Shown piece by piece: positions 5,769 to 11,796 of a stretch of 11,796 bases of DNA (the stretch's first letter is position 1; each line of letters starts with the position of its first letter). Made by a program: the position numbers and the translations under genes. The DNA comes from JAZQNC01 sp045536155 (GTDB lineage: Bacteria > Bacillota > Clostridia > Oscillospirales > CAG-272): assembly GCA_045536155.1 (NCBI GenBank), contig JAZSMZ010000160.1, forward strand, positions 1-11,796, in the 5' to 3' direction. The notes beneath the pieces are model-generated. The model did no database searches, had not been told where the DNA came from, and was given only the letters and a program-made list of their open reading frames with translations.

Positions 5769-5981
5769 GTATTATTTTCTGGAGTTGATTTAGCTTTTAT
5801 GGACAGTATTCCCCGATGTTTTTCTGCTTCGGTGAGCGCTTTTGAGCGAGCCGATGCTTCGGGTATCCAAGATAAAACAAATGCGAAGGGCACATTTTTT
5901 GCCTTATCCGCTTATATTTTCGCTTTAAACGGCGGCAGTGCGATGTGATTTTTATCATACCGCTTTGTCGGCGTGTTTTTT
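5769..5981 (+). ncRNA. Candidate small RNA of about 213 nt, family unknown
   Basis: The unit is defined by a strong promoter (5734-5762) and a T-tailed hairpin (5929-5981). The first half can fold into one long interrupted hairpin. TTTTAT (5795-5800) pairs with ATAAAA (5872-5877), GGA (5801-5803) with TCC (5866-5868), CCCGA (5812-5816) with TCGGG (5859-5863), TCGG (5829-5832) with CCGA (5851-5854), and CGCT (5837-5840) with AGCG (5845-5848). A weaker hairpin lies at about 5886-5906 (GGCA with TGCC). The length is in the range of 6S RNA, but I see no closing stem joining the ends and do not recognise the class. A 49-codon reading frame from ATG 5799 crosses the stem and has no ribosome site at a usable distance, so an RNA product is favoured. 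Transcription is inferred, not shown. Confidence 0.5.
5929..5981 (+). terminator. T-tailed imperfect hairpin ending the candidate small RNA
   Basis: The apical stem TGTGAT (5944-5949) pairs with ATCATA (5954-5959) over a TTTT loop. After one mismatch GCG (5940-5942) pairs with CGC (5961-5963), and CGGCAG (5933-5938) then pairs with TTGTCG (5965-5970) with two wobbles, with more pairs below. Six T follow at 5976-5981. The stem is imperfect but long. Confidence 0.6.
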
Positions 5982-6058
5982 GATGTTCGAAAAAATTGTT
6001 TTCTTATGAATACTGCGCATAATACGGCAATATCATCTACTGTTACGGTTACGATTTA

Positions 6059-6087
6059 TTGTTCCGACAAAAGCGATAAATTATACT
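6059..6087 (+). promoter_or_regulatory. Promoter of the CNNM/CorC gene
   Basis: TTGTTC at 6059-6064 and TATACT at 6082-6087 have a 17-base spacer. A start near 6094 leaves a leader of about 45 bases that is A-rich and ends in the weak ribosome site AAAGAGA. Confidence 0.55.
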
Positions 6088-6138
6088 CCGAACAAAAATG
6101 CAAATAAAATATTTTAAATAAAGTAAAGAAAGAGAATT

Positions 6139-7488
6139 ATGGACATAGGGCGACAACTGCTTTTGCAGTTACTTTTAATTTTAATCAACGCATTTTTTGC
6201 GGCAACGGAAATCGCTGTTTTGCAGCTTAACGGCGGCAAGATCGAGCGAATGGCGCGTGACGGCGACAAAAAGGCCTCGCGCATGATGAAAATGGTGAGC
6301 AATCCCGACCGTTTTCTTTCCACCATCCAGATAGGTATCACCCTTGCGGGATTTTTGGGCTCGGCTTTTGCGGCAGATAATTTCTCCGAATACGTAACGA
6401 GATTTTTTATTGATACCTGCAACATTACATGGATATCCGAAAAGGCACTCGACAGCATTTCGGTTATCGTAATTACAATGATCTTATCATATTTCACTCT
6501 GGTGCTCGGCGAGCTTGTTCCCAAGAGAATTGCCATGAAGCATCCCGAAAAGCTGGCCCGCGCATTCTGCGGCATTATCAACGGCATTGCCGTTGTGCTC
6601 AAGCCGGTGGTATGGTTTATGGCCGTTTCCACTTCGGCAGTTCTCAAAATTTTCGGAATTAATTCGCAGGATAACGAAGAGGACGTGTCGGAGGACGATA
6701 TCCGACTTCTCATTGACATCGGCGAGGAAAAGGGCGCTATCGAGGCTGACGAAAAGGAGATGATCGAAAACATCTTCGATTTCACCAACAGCACCGCCGG
6801 CGACATTATGATCCACCGCACCTCAATGACCGTCATCTGGGCGGACAGCACCACCGAAGAGATCACCAATATCATCCGTGAGAGCGGTTTTTCCCGACTT
6901 CCCGTCTGCGGCGAGGATACTGACGATATTTTGGGCATTCTTCTTTCCCGTGAGTTTTTGCTCAACGAGACAGCCGAGAATCCCAAGCCTTTAAGCGAGC
7001 TTTACACTCCCGCATATTTTGTTCCCGAAACGGTCAACGCAAATGTGCTGCTTCGCGATCTTCAGTCGAAAAAGATGCACATGGCGATCGTGCTTGACGA
7101 ATTCGGCGGCACCGCCGGTATCATCACCCTCGAGGATCTGCTTGAGGAGATCGTCGGAAGCATTTACGATGAGCTTGACACCGAAGCTGATCCCACAATA
7201 ACAAAACTCAGCGATGACACATGGCGTATTCCCGGCGAGACTCAGCTAGACGATGTCGAAAAGGAGCTGGGCATCGAGCTTGACGGCGAGACCGAAAGCC
7301 TTGATACCTTTGCAGGATTCGTGCTCAGTCAGCTTTCGGCCATCCCCGAGGACGGAGAGGGCCCTGAGCTTGAGGTACCCGGACTTAAAATCAAAGTCGA
7401 AAATGTCAGCGATCACCGCATTGAGTCCGCTGTTGTAACAATTGTTCCCAAGTCTGACGAGGACGATGAGGAAAAGGAAGAGGACTGA
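6139..7488 (+). CDS. CNNM/CorC (HlyC) family membrane protein with CBS pair
   Basis: A 449-residue protein of the hemolysin-C/CNNM/CorC family, implicated in Mg2+ (or Na+/Mg2+) transport at the cytoplasmic membrane. A DUF21/CNNM membrane domain occupies about 1-185, with NAFFAATEIAV at 17-27, IGITLAGFLGSAFA at 65-78 and the conserved GELVPKRIAMKHPE at 124-137. A CBS pair spans about 215-340, beginning IMIHRTSM and ending in the hallmark DEFGGTAGIITLEDLLEEIVG at 320-340. A CorC/HlyC C-terminal domain spans about 353-437, followed by an acidic tail (SDEDDEEKEED). The length is normal for the family. ATG 6139 is chosen because the membrane domain starts at once and AAAGAGA precedes it, though that ribosome site is weak. 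The older haemolysin name should not be taken as evidence of toxicity. Transport direction and ion cannot be read from the sequence. Confidence 0.9.
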   Translation: MDIGRQLLLQLLLILINAFFAATEIAVLQLNGGKIERMARDGDKKASRMMKMVSNPDRFLSTIQIGITLAGFLGSAFAADNFSEYVTRFFIDTCNITWISEKALDSISVIVITMILSYFTLVLGELVPKRIAMKHPEKLARAFCGIINGIAVVLKPVVWFMAVSTSAVLKIFGINSQDNEEDVSEDDIRLLIDIGEEKGAIEADEKEMIENIFDFTNSTAGDIMIHRTSMTVIWADSTTEEITNIIRESGFSRLPVCGEDTDDILGILLSREFLLNETAENPKPLSELYTPAYFVPETVNANVLLRDLQSKKMHMAIVLDEFGGTAGIITLEDLLEEIVGSIYDELDTEADPTITKLSDDTWRIPGETQLDDVEKELGIELDGETESLDTFAGFVLSQLSAIPEDGEGPELEVPGLKIKVENVSDHRIESAVVTIVPKSDEDDEEKEED

Positions 7489-7598
7489 CTGAAAAAAAGA
7501 TCGGTCGGCAAAACAGATAAATAGAGTCGTGTAAAAACAAGCGCGGTCTTTATTTTATAGATTTTCAAAATTCATATTCATCATCAGGAGAAAAGAAC

Positions 7599-9017
7599 AT
7601 GAATGAAATTAAACTTTGTCCCACAGTTAAAAATTTAGTTCCCGGTGAGGGCAGATATCTTTTCACAGGTGCAACCGTTGAAAAGGAATGCTGCGTTCCC
7701 AAGCTCCAGGCAATGCTTTCCGACATCACCCGTATGACAGGTGTTGCTCTCAATTTCGGCGAAGGCGTTGTATGCGAGATCTACGAAAACGAAGAATACG
7801 ATTTTACCATCGATATAACTCCCGATTTTGCAAAGGTACAGTATACAAAGGGCAACATCTGCGACGCCATGTCCGTTATCATGCAGATGTGCATCGTTGA
7901 GGACGGCAAGCTCTATCTGCCCTGCTGTCACATCGACGATAAGGCAGATCTCGAGCATCGCGGTCTTATGGTTGACCTTGCCCGTACATGGCATCCCTTC
8001 GAGTATCTCCTTTCCTACGTTGACCTCTGCCGCTACTACCGCGCATCGGTTCTCCACCTCCACTTCATGGATTCCGAAAGCTTCACTCTTCCCCTCGAGT
8101 GCTACCCCAAGCTTCCTTCTCCTGACCGTCACTATACTCGCGAGCAGATCGACTATCTCGTACAGTATGCACACGACCGTCAGATAGAGATCATGCCCGA
8201 AATCGAAACTCCCGGTCACTCCTGGCAGTTCATCGCAAGATATCCCGAGATCTTCGGTAATGCAGGTATCCTCGGATTTGACGAGGGCGTTTTCGAAGCG
8301 CTCGACAAGATCATCGCCGAGATCTGCGAAATGTTCCCCCACTCTCCCAAGATCCACGTCGGCGGCGACGAGGCTATGATCGAATATTGGCTCAGCGTTG
8401 ATAAATACGTCGAATATGCAAAATCTCTCGACCTTATCAAGGGCGAGGGTCGTATGGATGCCGAGCGTATGTACGCTACCTTCCTCAAAAAGATGACCGA
8501 CATCGTTAACAAATACGGCCGCATCTGCGTTATGTGGGAGGGCTTTGCCAAGGAAGTCAACTACATCTGTCCTCCTTCCGACAAGCTCATCGTTATCAGC
8601 TGGGAAAACTTCTTCCAGCTCACTCCTTCTCTCGTTAAAGAGGGCTATCAGCTCATCAACTGCTCCTGGACTCCCATGTATATCGTTTACCCCAACATCT
8701 ACTGGTCTCAGCAGGAGGTTTACAACTGGAATACCCGTCGCTTCAGACCTTGGCATCCTGATTCCCCCTTCTATCGCTGCCAGCTTGAGATCCCGCCCTA
8801 CGAAAAGATGCTCGGCGGACAGGTGCTGGCATGGGGTGACGGACTTCAGCCCGACAAGCAGAGTCTGGATACCGAGCGCCGTCTGATCGAAGATCACGTT
8901 GCCGCAATGTGCCAGAACACCCGTCATGATTTCAATGATCTTCCTTATGATACCTTCCTTGAAAACTACAAGGCAGTAAGCGAGCGTATTATCACCACAA
9001 TGGAACGCGACAGATAA
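7599..9017 (+). CDS. Glycoside hydrolase family 20 beta-N-acetylhexosaminidase, cytoplasmic
   Basis: A 472-residue GH20-like enzyme, expected to release terminal GlcNAc or GalNAc by substrate-assisted catalysis. Residues 1-115 form the small N-terminal alpha/beta domain common in GH20 proteins. The barrel begins at EHRGLMVDLARTWHP (119-133, with the substrate-binding Arg121). It continues through LHLHFMDSESFTLP (152-165) and IEIMPEIETPGHSW (196-209), and carries the catalytic Asp257-Glu258 pair in HVGGDE at 253-258. Later barrel strands include VMWEGF (311-316), SWENF and VLAWGDG (409-415). There is no signal peptide or membrane segment, so it should act on imported or recycled oligosaccharides, for example from mucin, chitin or wall turnover. 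ATG 7599 has AGGAG 8 bases upstream. The codons are strongly C-ending, which hints at good expression. It sits one base upstream of the deacylase gene, so the two are probably co-transcribed. Confidence 0.9.
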   Translation: MNEIKLCPTVKNLVPGEGRYLFTGATVEKECCVPKLQAMLSDITRMTGVALNFGEGVVCEIYENEEYDFTIDITPDFAKVQYTKGNICDAMSVIMQMCIVEDGKLYLPCCHIDDKADLEHRGLMVDLARTWHPFEYLLSYVDLCRYYRASVLHLHFMDSESFTLPLECYPKLPSPDRHYTREQIDYLVQYAHDRQIEIMPEIETPGHSWQFIARYPEIFGNAGILGFDEGVFEALDKIIAEICEMFPHSPKIHVGGDEAMIEYWLSVDKYVEYAKSLDLIKGEGRMDAERMYATFLKKMTDIVNKYGRICVMWEGFAKEVNYICPPSDKLIVISWENFFQLTPSLVKEGYQLINCSWTPMYIVYPNIYWSQQEVYNWNTRRFRPWHPDSPFYRCQLEIPPYEKMLGGQVLAWGDGLQPDKQSLDTERRLIEDHVAAMCQNTRHDFNDLPYDTFLENYKAVSERIITTMERDR

Positions 9018-9018
9018 T

Positions 9019-9567
9019 ATGGATCTGAAAATATTCAACGCAGCGCCCGATAGCAATATCGGGCGCTTTGATAAAGAAATGAAATTTTACGAGGTCCTTC
9101 AAGGGCTCGGCATTCCGTTCAGCCGTATCGACCATCCGGCTGCAGCAACGATGGAGGAATGCTATGAGGCGGACAGCGCATTTGGGGTGATGGCCTGCAA
9201 AAATCTCTTTTTGTGCAACCGCCAGCAAACGGTCTTTTATCTTTTGCTTATGCCGGGCGACAAGCCCTTTAAAACAAAGGAGCTTGCGACGCAGATCAAC
9301 ACATCGCGCCTTTCTTTCGCAACTCCCGGGCATATGGAGAAATATCTGAATATATCTCCGGGAGCGGTCAGCGCCGCAGGACTGATGTACGATACCGAAG
9401 GGGCGGTCAACCTGCTCATCGACGGTGATCTTTTGAAAAACGAGAATATCGTTATCCATCCCTGCGTAAATACATCAAGCGTCATGCTCAAAACGTCCGA
9501 TCTGATCGAAAAATTCCTGCCTTATACAGGTCATTTTTATAAGACAGTGACACTTGTTGGCGAATAA
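9019..9567 (+). CDS. PrdX/ProX-type aminoacyl-tRNA deacylase (YbaK/ProX domain)
   Basis: A 182-residue protein of the YbaK/ProX editing superfamily, close to the PrdX or 'prolyl-tRNA synthetase associated domain' group that removes mischarged amino acids (typically Ala) from tRNA-Pro in trans. Family signatures are GIPFSRIDHPAAATMEEC at 31-48 and CKNLFLCNRQ at 60-69, whose Lys61 is the expected key residue. Others are YLLLMPGDKPFKTKEL, RLSFATPGHMEKYL, SPGAVSAAGLMYD and IHPCVNTSS near 146-154. ATG 9019 is preferred over Met21 because the segment DSNIGRFDKEMKFYEVL matches the N-terminus I remember for this family, although no good ribosome site precedes it. Translation may be coupled to the GH20 stop one base upstream. 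A perfect hairpin with a GCAA loop lies inside codons 9-16. Confidence 0.87.
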   Translation: MDLKIFNAAPDSNIGRFDKEMKFYEVLQGLGIPFSRIDHPAAATMEECYEADSAFGVMACKNLFLCNRQQTVFYLLLMPGDKPFKTKELATQINTSRLSFATPGHMEKYLNISPGAVSAAGLMYDTEGAVNLLIDGDLLKNENIVIHPCVNTSSVMLKTSDLIEKFLPYTGHFYKTVTLVGE

Positions 9568-9594
9568 AAATATTAATTTTGTCAATTAATTATA

Positions 9595-9623
9595 TTGACA
9601 TCGTGTTTTTCACAATGTATAAT
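9595..9623 (+). promoter_or_regulatory. Consensus promoter of the DUF4838 gene
   Basis: TTGACA (9595-9600), 17 bases, then TATAAT (9618-9623) gives a perfect sigma-A consensus. A start near 9630 leaves a leader of about 42 bases. The -35 box continues TCG, giving TTGACATCG, as at the paralogous gene's promoter at 11581. Confidence 0.88.
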
Positions 9624-9671
9624 TACCGTGTATCAAATCCAAGGCACAATATATTTTTTCAGGAGACAGTT

Positions 9672-11528
9672 ATGAAAAAAACAACTCGCATTCTTGCACT
9701 TTTCTGCATCATGGCGATGGTTCTCACCGGTTTTGCACTGCCCCATAAGGCAAATGCTGCCGCTTTCCCCATGCTTGTGGTTGAGGATATGTCCTCTTTG
9801 CAGTTTTTAGGTGCCTCATTGTCTGCATATACCATTGTTTTGGGCGCTGACGCCACAATAGGTATCAAACGTACCGCCGATTATTTCATTAAATACATAA
9901 AGGAAGCCATCGGTGTTGAGCTCAAGATCGCCGGTGAAGGGGAAGTCAACGATTACGAGATCTGCATCGGCAAAACCGACCGCGAGACGGAAAAGGTTAC
10001 TGCCGCACGCGATTCGCTGACCCGCAACGGCGTTGCCATCGTTGCCGACGGAACAAAGATATTCCTTACCGGTTATGAGGAGCAGGCTGTTATCTACGCG
10101 ATGTACCAGTTTCTCGAGGACTATCTCGGCTATCGCTTCTATGCAAACGACTACCAGATAGCAAAGCTCGAATATGCAAAGGAATTTCCCGCTGACCTCA
10201 ACTATACATATTCTCCCGTTTTCATCGGCCGTGATACTGACTGGCTGGACGTTACCGCGGGCTACGGCAAGACAAGATACAGCGATCTTGAGTACACCAA
10301 CGCTCTCCGCCTCAACGGCTACTGGGCGAGATACGGCGGCGATTATGCTTCCTTCGGCGGCGATCTTGTGGGATGCGTAGGCCACGGTATGGCAAATCTT
10401 ACCGGAACTTCGGCTTCTTCTCAGCCCTGCCTTTCCGATGAAAATATCTATCAGACCGCTCTTGCCAACATCCGCAAGCAGCTTGCTGCAAATCCTAACG
10501 CAATAATCAGCGTTGAGCAGAACGATAACAACGAATTCTGCAAGTGCGAAAAGTGTGCCGCAATTGACATGGCTCATTCGTACGACGGAGAAAATCCCTA
10601 TCCCGCAGCATCTCTTATTACCTTCGTAAACCGTCTTGCAAGAGAGATCAAGGATGAATATCCGAACGCATACCTCGACACTCTCGCATACGGTTATTCC
10701 AAGGCCGCTCCTAAGGATATTACGGTTGAAGACAACGTAATCATCCGCCTTTGCAACATCGAATGCTGCTTTGCACATGCACTTGAGGATAAAGACTGTG
10801 TATTCAATGAAAATGCGAATGAAAAGTATATGGAAAATCTCAGAAAGTGGTCGGGAATTGCAAAGAACCTCTTCATCTGGGATTACACCACCAACTTCAA
10901 CAGATACACCCAGCCCTATGCAAACTTTGATGTTCTCTGGGATAACATTCAGACCTTCAGAGACAATAATGCCATCGCAGTATTTGAAGAGGGCAACCGC
11001 GACTCGAAGAATACCGAATTTTCCGATATGCGTGCATATCTCCTTGCAAAGCTCATGTGGAACCCCAACATGACCAAGGACGATTATCATCAGATGATGG
11101 AAGAATATCTGCGTGACTATTACGGTCCCGGCTGGAAATATATAAAGAGATTTATCGATCTCACCACTGCCGATGCCAAGAAATATCACATGGGCATTTA
11201 CACCGAGCCGTGGAATTATATAAGAACTCTTGCCAACACCGACAGTGCCAACAAGGAATACTACGGACAGCTTATCAACCTGTTCAACAAGGCATATAAC
11301 CGTGCCGACAGCGATGAGCAGCGCCGCCATGTCCGCCACGCACGTACCCAGATGGAAAGTCTCTATCTCGAACGCTACTTTGATCCTGAAACCGATGCCG
11401 AGCGTATCGATGAGCTTTACTGCGACTATATGGATATGGATGCATATTGCCTTAAAGAGCATTACCATAACCTCTTCCCGAGAAGATGGAAATTCATCCA
11501 GGGTCCCTTCTACTGGTGGAGCAATTAA
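9672..11528 (+). CDS. Secreted DUF4838 protein (GH20/GH67-like N-terminal fold)
   Basis: A 618-residue exported protein. ATG 9672 is chosen because AGGAG lies 6 bases upstream and a signal peptide starts exactly there (KKTTRIL then ALFCIMAMVLTGFAL, likely cut after ANA at about 29). An in-frame upstream ATG at 9579 would put 31 extra residues before the signal and precedes the promoter, so it is rejected. After VVEDMSSLQFLGAS (36-49), an alpha/beta domain at about 50-160 (GIKRTADYFIKYIKEAIGVEL, YEICIGKTDRE, YAMYQFLEDYLGYRFYA) resembles the small N-terminal domain of GH20 and GH67 enzymes. The DUF4838 core follows, with the typical SVEQNDNNEFCKCEKCAAID at 280-299 containing C-x-C-x2-C. A glycan-degrading or glycan-binding role is likely, but no activity or catalytic residue is established from sequence alone. 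It has its own promoter and terminator, and a related gene follows. Confidence 0.85.
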   Translation: MKKTTRILALFCIMAMVLTGFALPHKANAAAFPMLVVEDMSSLQFLGASLSAYTIVLGADATIGIKRTADYFIKYIKEAIGVELKIAGEGEVNDYEICIGKTDRETEKVTAARDSLTRNGVAIVADGTKIFLTGYEEQAVIYAMYQFLEDYLGYRFYANDYQIAKLEYAKEFPADLNYTYSPVFIGRDTDWLDVTAGYGKTRYSDLEYTNALRLNGYWARYGGDYASFGGDLVGCVGHGMANLTGTSASSQPCLSDENIYQTALANIRKQLAANPNAIISVEQNDNNEFCKCEKCAAIDMAHSYDGENPYPAASLITFVNRLAREIKDEYPNAYLDTLAYGYSKAAPKDITVEDNVIIRLCNIECCFAHALEDKDCVFNENANEKYMENLRKWSGIAKNLFIWDYTTNFNRYTQPYANFDVLWDNIQTFRDNNAIAVFEEGNRDSKNTEFSDMRAYLLAKLMWNPNMTKDDYHQMMEEYLRDYYGPGWKYIKRFIDLTTADAKKYHMGIYTEPWNYIRTLANTDSANKEYYGQLINLFNKAYNRADSDEQRRHVRHARTQMESLYLERYFDPETDAERIDELYCDYMDMDAYCLKEHYHNLFPRRWKFIQGPFYWWSN

Positions 11529-11543
11529 TTATTGATGTAATAC

Positions 11544-11579
11544 AAATAACGAGCCCGTTTTCGGGCTCGTTATTTTTTT
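11544..11579 (+). terminator. Intrinsic terminator after the DUF4838 gene
   Basis: A perfect 14-bp stem, AAATAACGAGCCCG (11544-11557) with CGGGCTCGTTATTT (11562-11575), has a TTTT loop and a T-run to 11579. The next gene's -35 box starts at 11581, immediately beyond, so the two paralogous genes are separate transcription units. Confidence 0.93.
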
Positions 11580-11580
11580 G

Positions 11581-11609
11581 TTGACATCGACAAATGAATA
11601 TGATATACT
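11581..11609 (+). promoter_or_regulatory. Promoter of the second DUF4838-like gene
   Basis: TTGACA (11581-11586) and TATACT (11604-11609) have a 17-base spacer, with a start near 11616. The TTGACATCG block matches the promoter at 9595. The ribosome site AAGGAG is at 11635-11640. Confidence 0.82.
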
Positions 11610-11646
11610 GTATGGGCAAAAGTTTATAATTAAAAAGGAGATAACC

Positions 11647-11796
11647 ATGATGAAAACCACGCGGTTGATTGCATTGGTTTGTATTGTTGCCATGCTGTTG
11701 ACATCATCTGCTTTTGCGCAGAACACATTGCTCATTTCCCCTGCACCGGGCAATTCTTTCGTTGAAGATTTTTCCGAAACGCAGTTTTTGGGAGCT
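11647..11796 (+). CDS. Start of a second secreted protein paralogous to the DUF4838 protein (partial)
   Basis: Fifty codons are open to the window edge. They begin MMKTTRLIALVCIVAML and then LTSSAFAQN, a signal peptide probably cut after AFA. They continue to VEDFSETQFLGA, which aligns with VEDMSSLQFLGA at the same stage of the upstream 618-residue protein. The signal peptides also align (MKTTRLIALVCIVAM against MKKTTRILALFCIMAM). AAGGAG lies 6 bases before ATG 11647 and 9 before the adjacent ATG 11650, so either codon may start. The family call depends on this similarity alone, because the diagnostic core is outside the window. Confidence 0.78.
   Translation, partial: MMKTTRLIALVCIVAMLLTSSAFAQNTLLISPAPGNSFVEDFSETQFLGA

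Noticed and set aside
5751..5948. 65-codon plus-strand frame, or its 49-codon internal start at 5799
   Set aside because: The first ATG lies in the promoter. The inner one lacks a spaced ribosome site and ends within the terminator stem. The composition is not protein-like.
6114..6986. 290-codon minus-strand frame opposite the CNNM/CorC gene
   Set aside because: Shadow frame: the plus-strand protein has all family motifs, and this frame shows Ser/Ile-rich noise.
7496..7551. Terminator between the CNNM/CorC and GH20 genes
   Set aside because: AAAGATCG can pair with CGGTCTTT before ATTTT, but the loop is 40 bases and one pair is a wobble. Not strong enough to call, and no clear GH20 promoter was found in this gap either.
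7635..9056. 473-codon minus-strand frame opposite GH20
   Set aside because: Mirror of the C-ending codon bias of the GH20 gene. No ribosome site and no recognisable domain.
9579..9671. 31-residue N-terminal extension of the DUF4838 protein
   Set aside because: The ATG at 9579 lies upstream of the consensus promoter. The internal ATG 9672 has AGGAG and begins a textbook signal peptide.
9816..11468. 550-codon minus-strand frame opposite the DUF4838 gene
   Set aside because: Shadow of the plus-strand gene's codon bias. No start signals, and Val/Ile/Cys-rich noise.

Overview
The window looks like chromosomal DNA of a low-GC Gram-positive anaerobe of the class Clostridia, probably an uncultured gut or rumen Oscillospiraceae-like lineage. 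This rests on strong AAGGAG/GGAGG ribosome binding sites, sigma-A style promoters with 17-bp spacers, T-tailed hairpin terminators, an S-layer-homology (SLH) wall protein, a tRNA-Leu with encoded CCA, and FucO-, PrdX- and GH20-type proteins typical of saccharolytic fermenters. The genus is inference.

Layout. Bases 1-140 look like one end of an insertion sequence whose transposase start (minus strand) runs off the window; a 13-bp hairpin covers its ribosome binding site. A FucO-type iron alcohol dehydrogenase (minus, 179-1324) and an MFS transporter (plus, 1503-2750) diverge from a 178-bp gap holding two clean promoters. Next comes a 166-bp cluster of short hairpins bounded by 8-bp inverted ends (2795-2960), then a bidirectional terminator serving the transporter and a minus-strand tRNA-Leu(CAA). 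A secreted M23 peptidase with a Listeria-Bacteroides type repeat and three SLH domains follows (minus, 3184-5055), then a small membrane-anchored protein with an extraordinary Asp/Cys tail (minus, 5244-5552).

The 586-bp gap 5553-6138 is not empty. It holds a strong plus-strand promoter, about 213 bp of foldable sequence and a T-tailed hairpin, which together look like an unannotated small RNA gene. The -10 block of this promoter is identical over 16 nt to that of tRNA-Leu.

The right half is plus-strand. It contains a CNNM/CorC-type membrane protein with a CBS pair (6139-7488), a cytoplasmic GH20 beta-N-acetylhexosaminidase (7599-9017), a PrdX/ProX-type aminoacyl-tRNA deacylase one base later (9019-9567), a secreted DUF4838 protein (9672-11528) and the start of a second, paralogous secreted protein (11647 to the edge). 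The last two genes each have their own TTGACATCG-type promoter and AGGAG site, and they share a signature after the signal peptide, so this is a tandem duplication that may continue beyond the window.

How the parts work together. FucO points to lactaldehyde disposal during fucose or rhamnose fermentation, and the GH20 enzyme and DUF4838 proteins point to handling of amino-sugar glycans such as mucin or peptidoglycan fragments. The M23-SLH protein and the Asp/Cys protein belong to the cell envelope. The items most worth a second look are the candidate small RNA, the hairpin cluster, the Asp/Cys-tailed protein and the tandem DUF4838-like genes.
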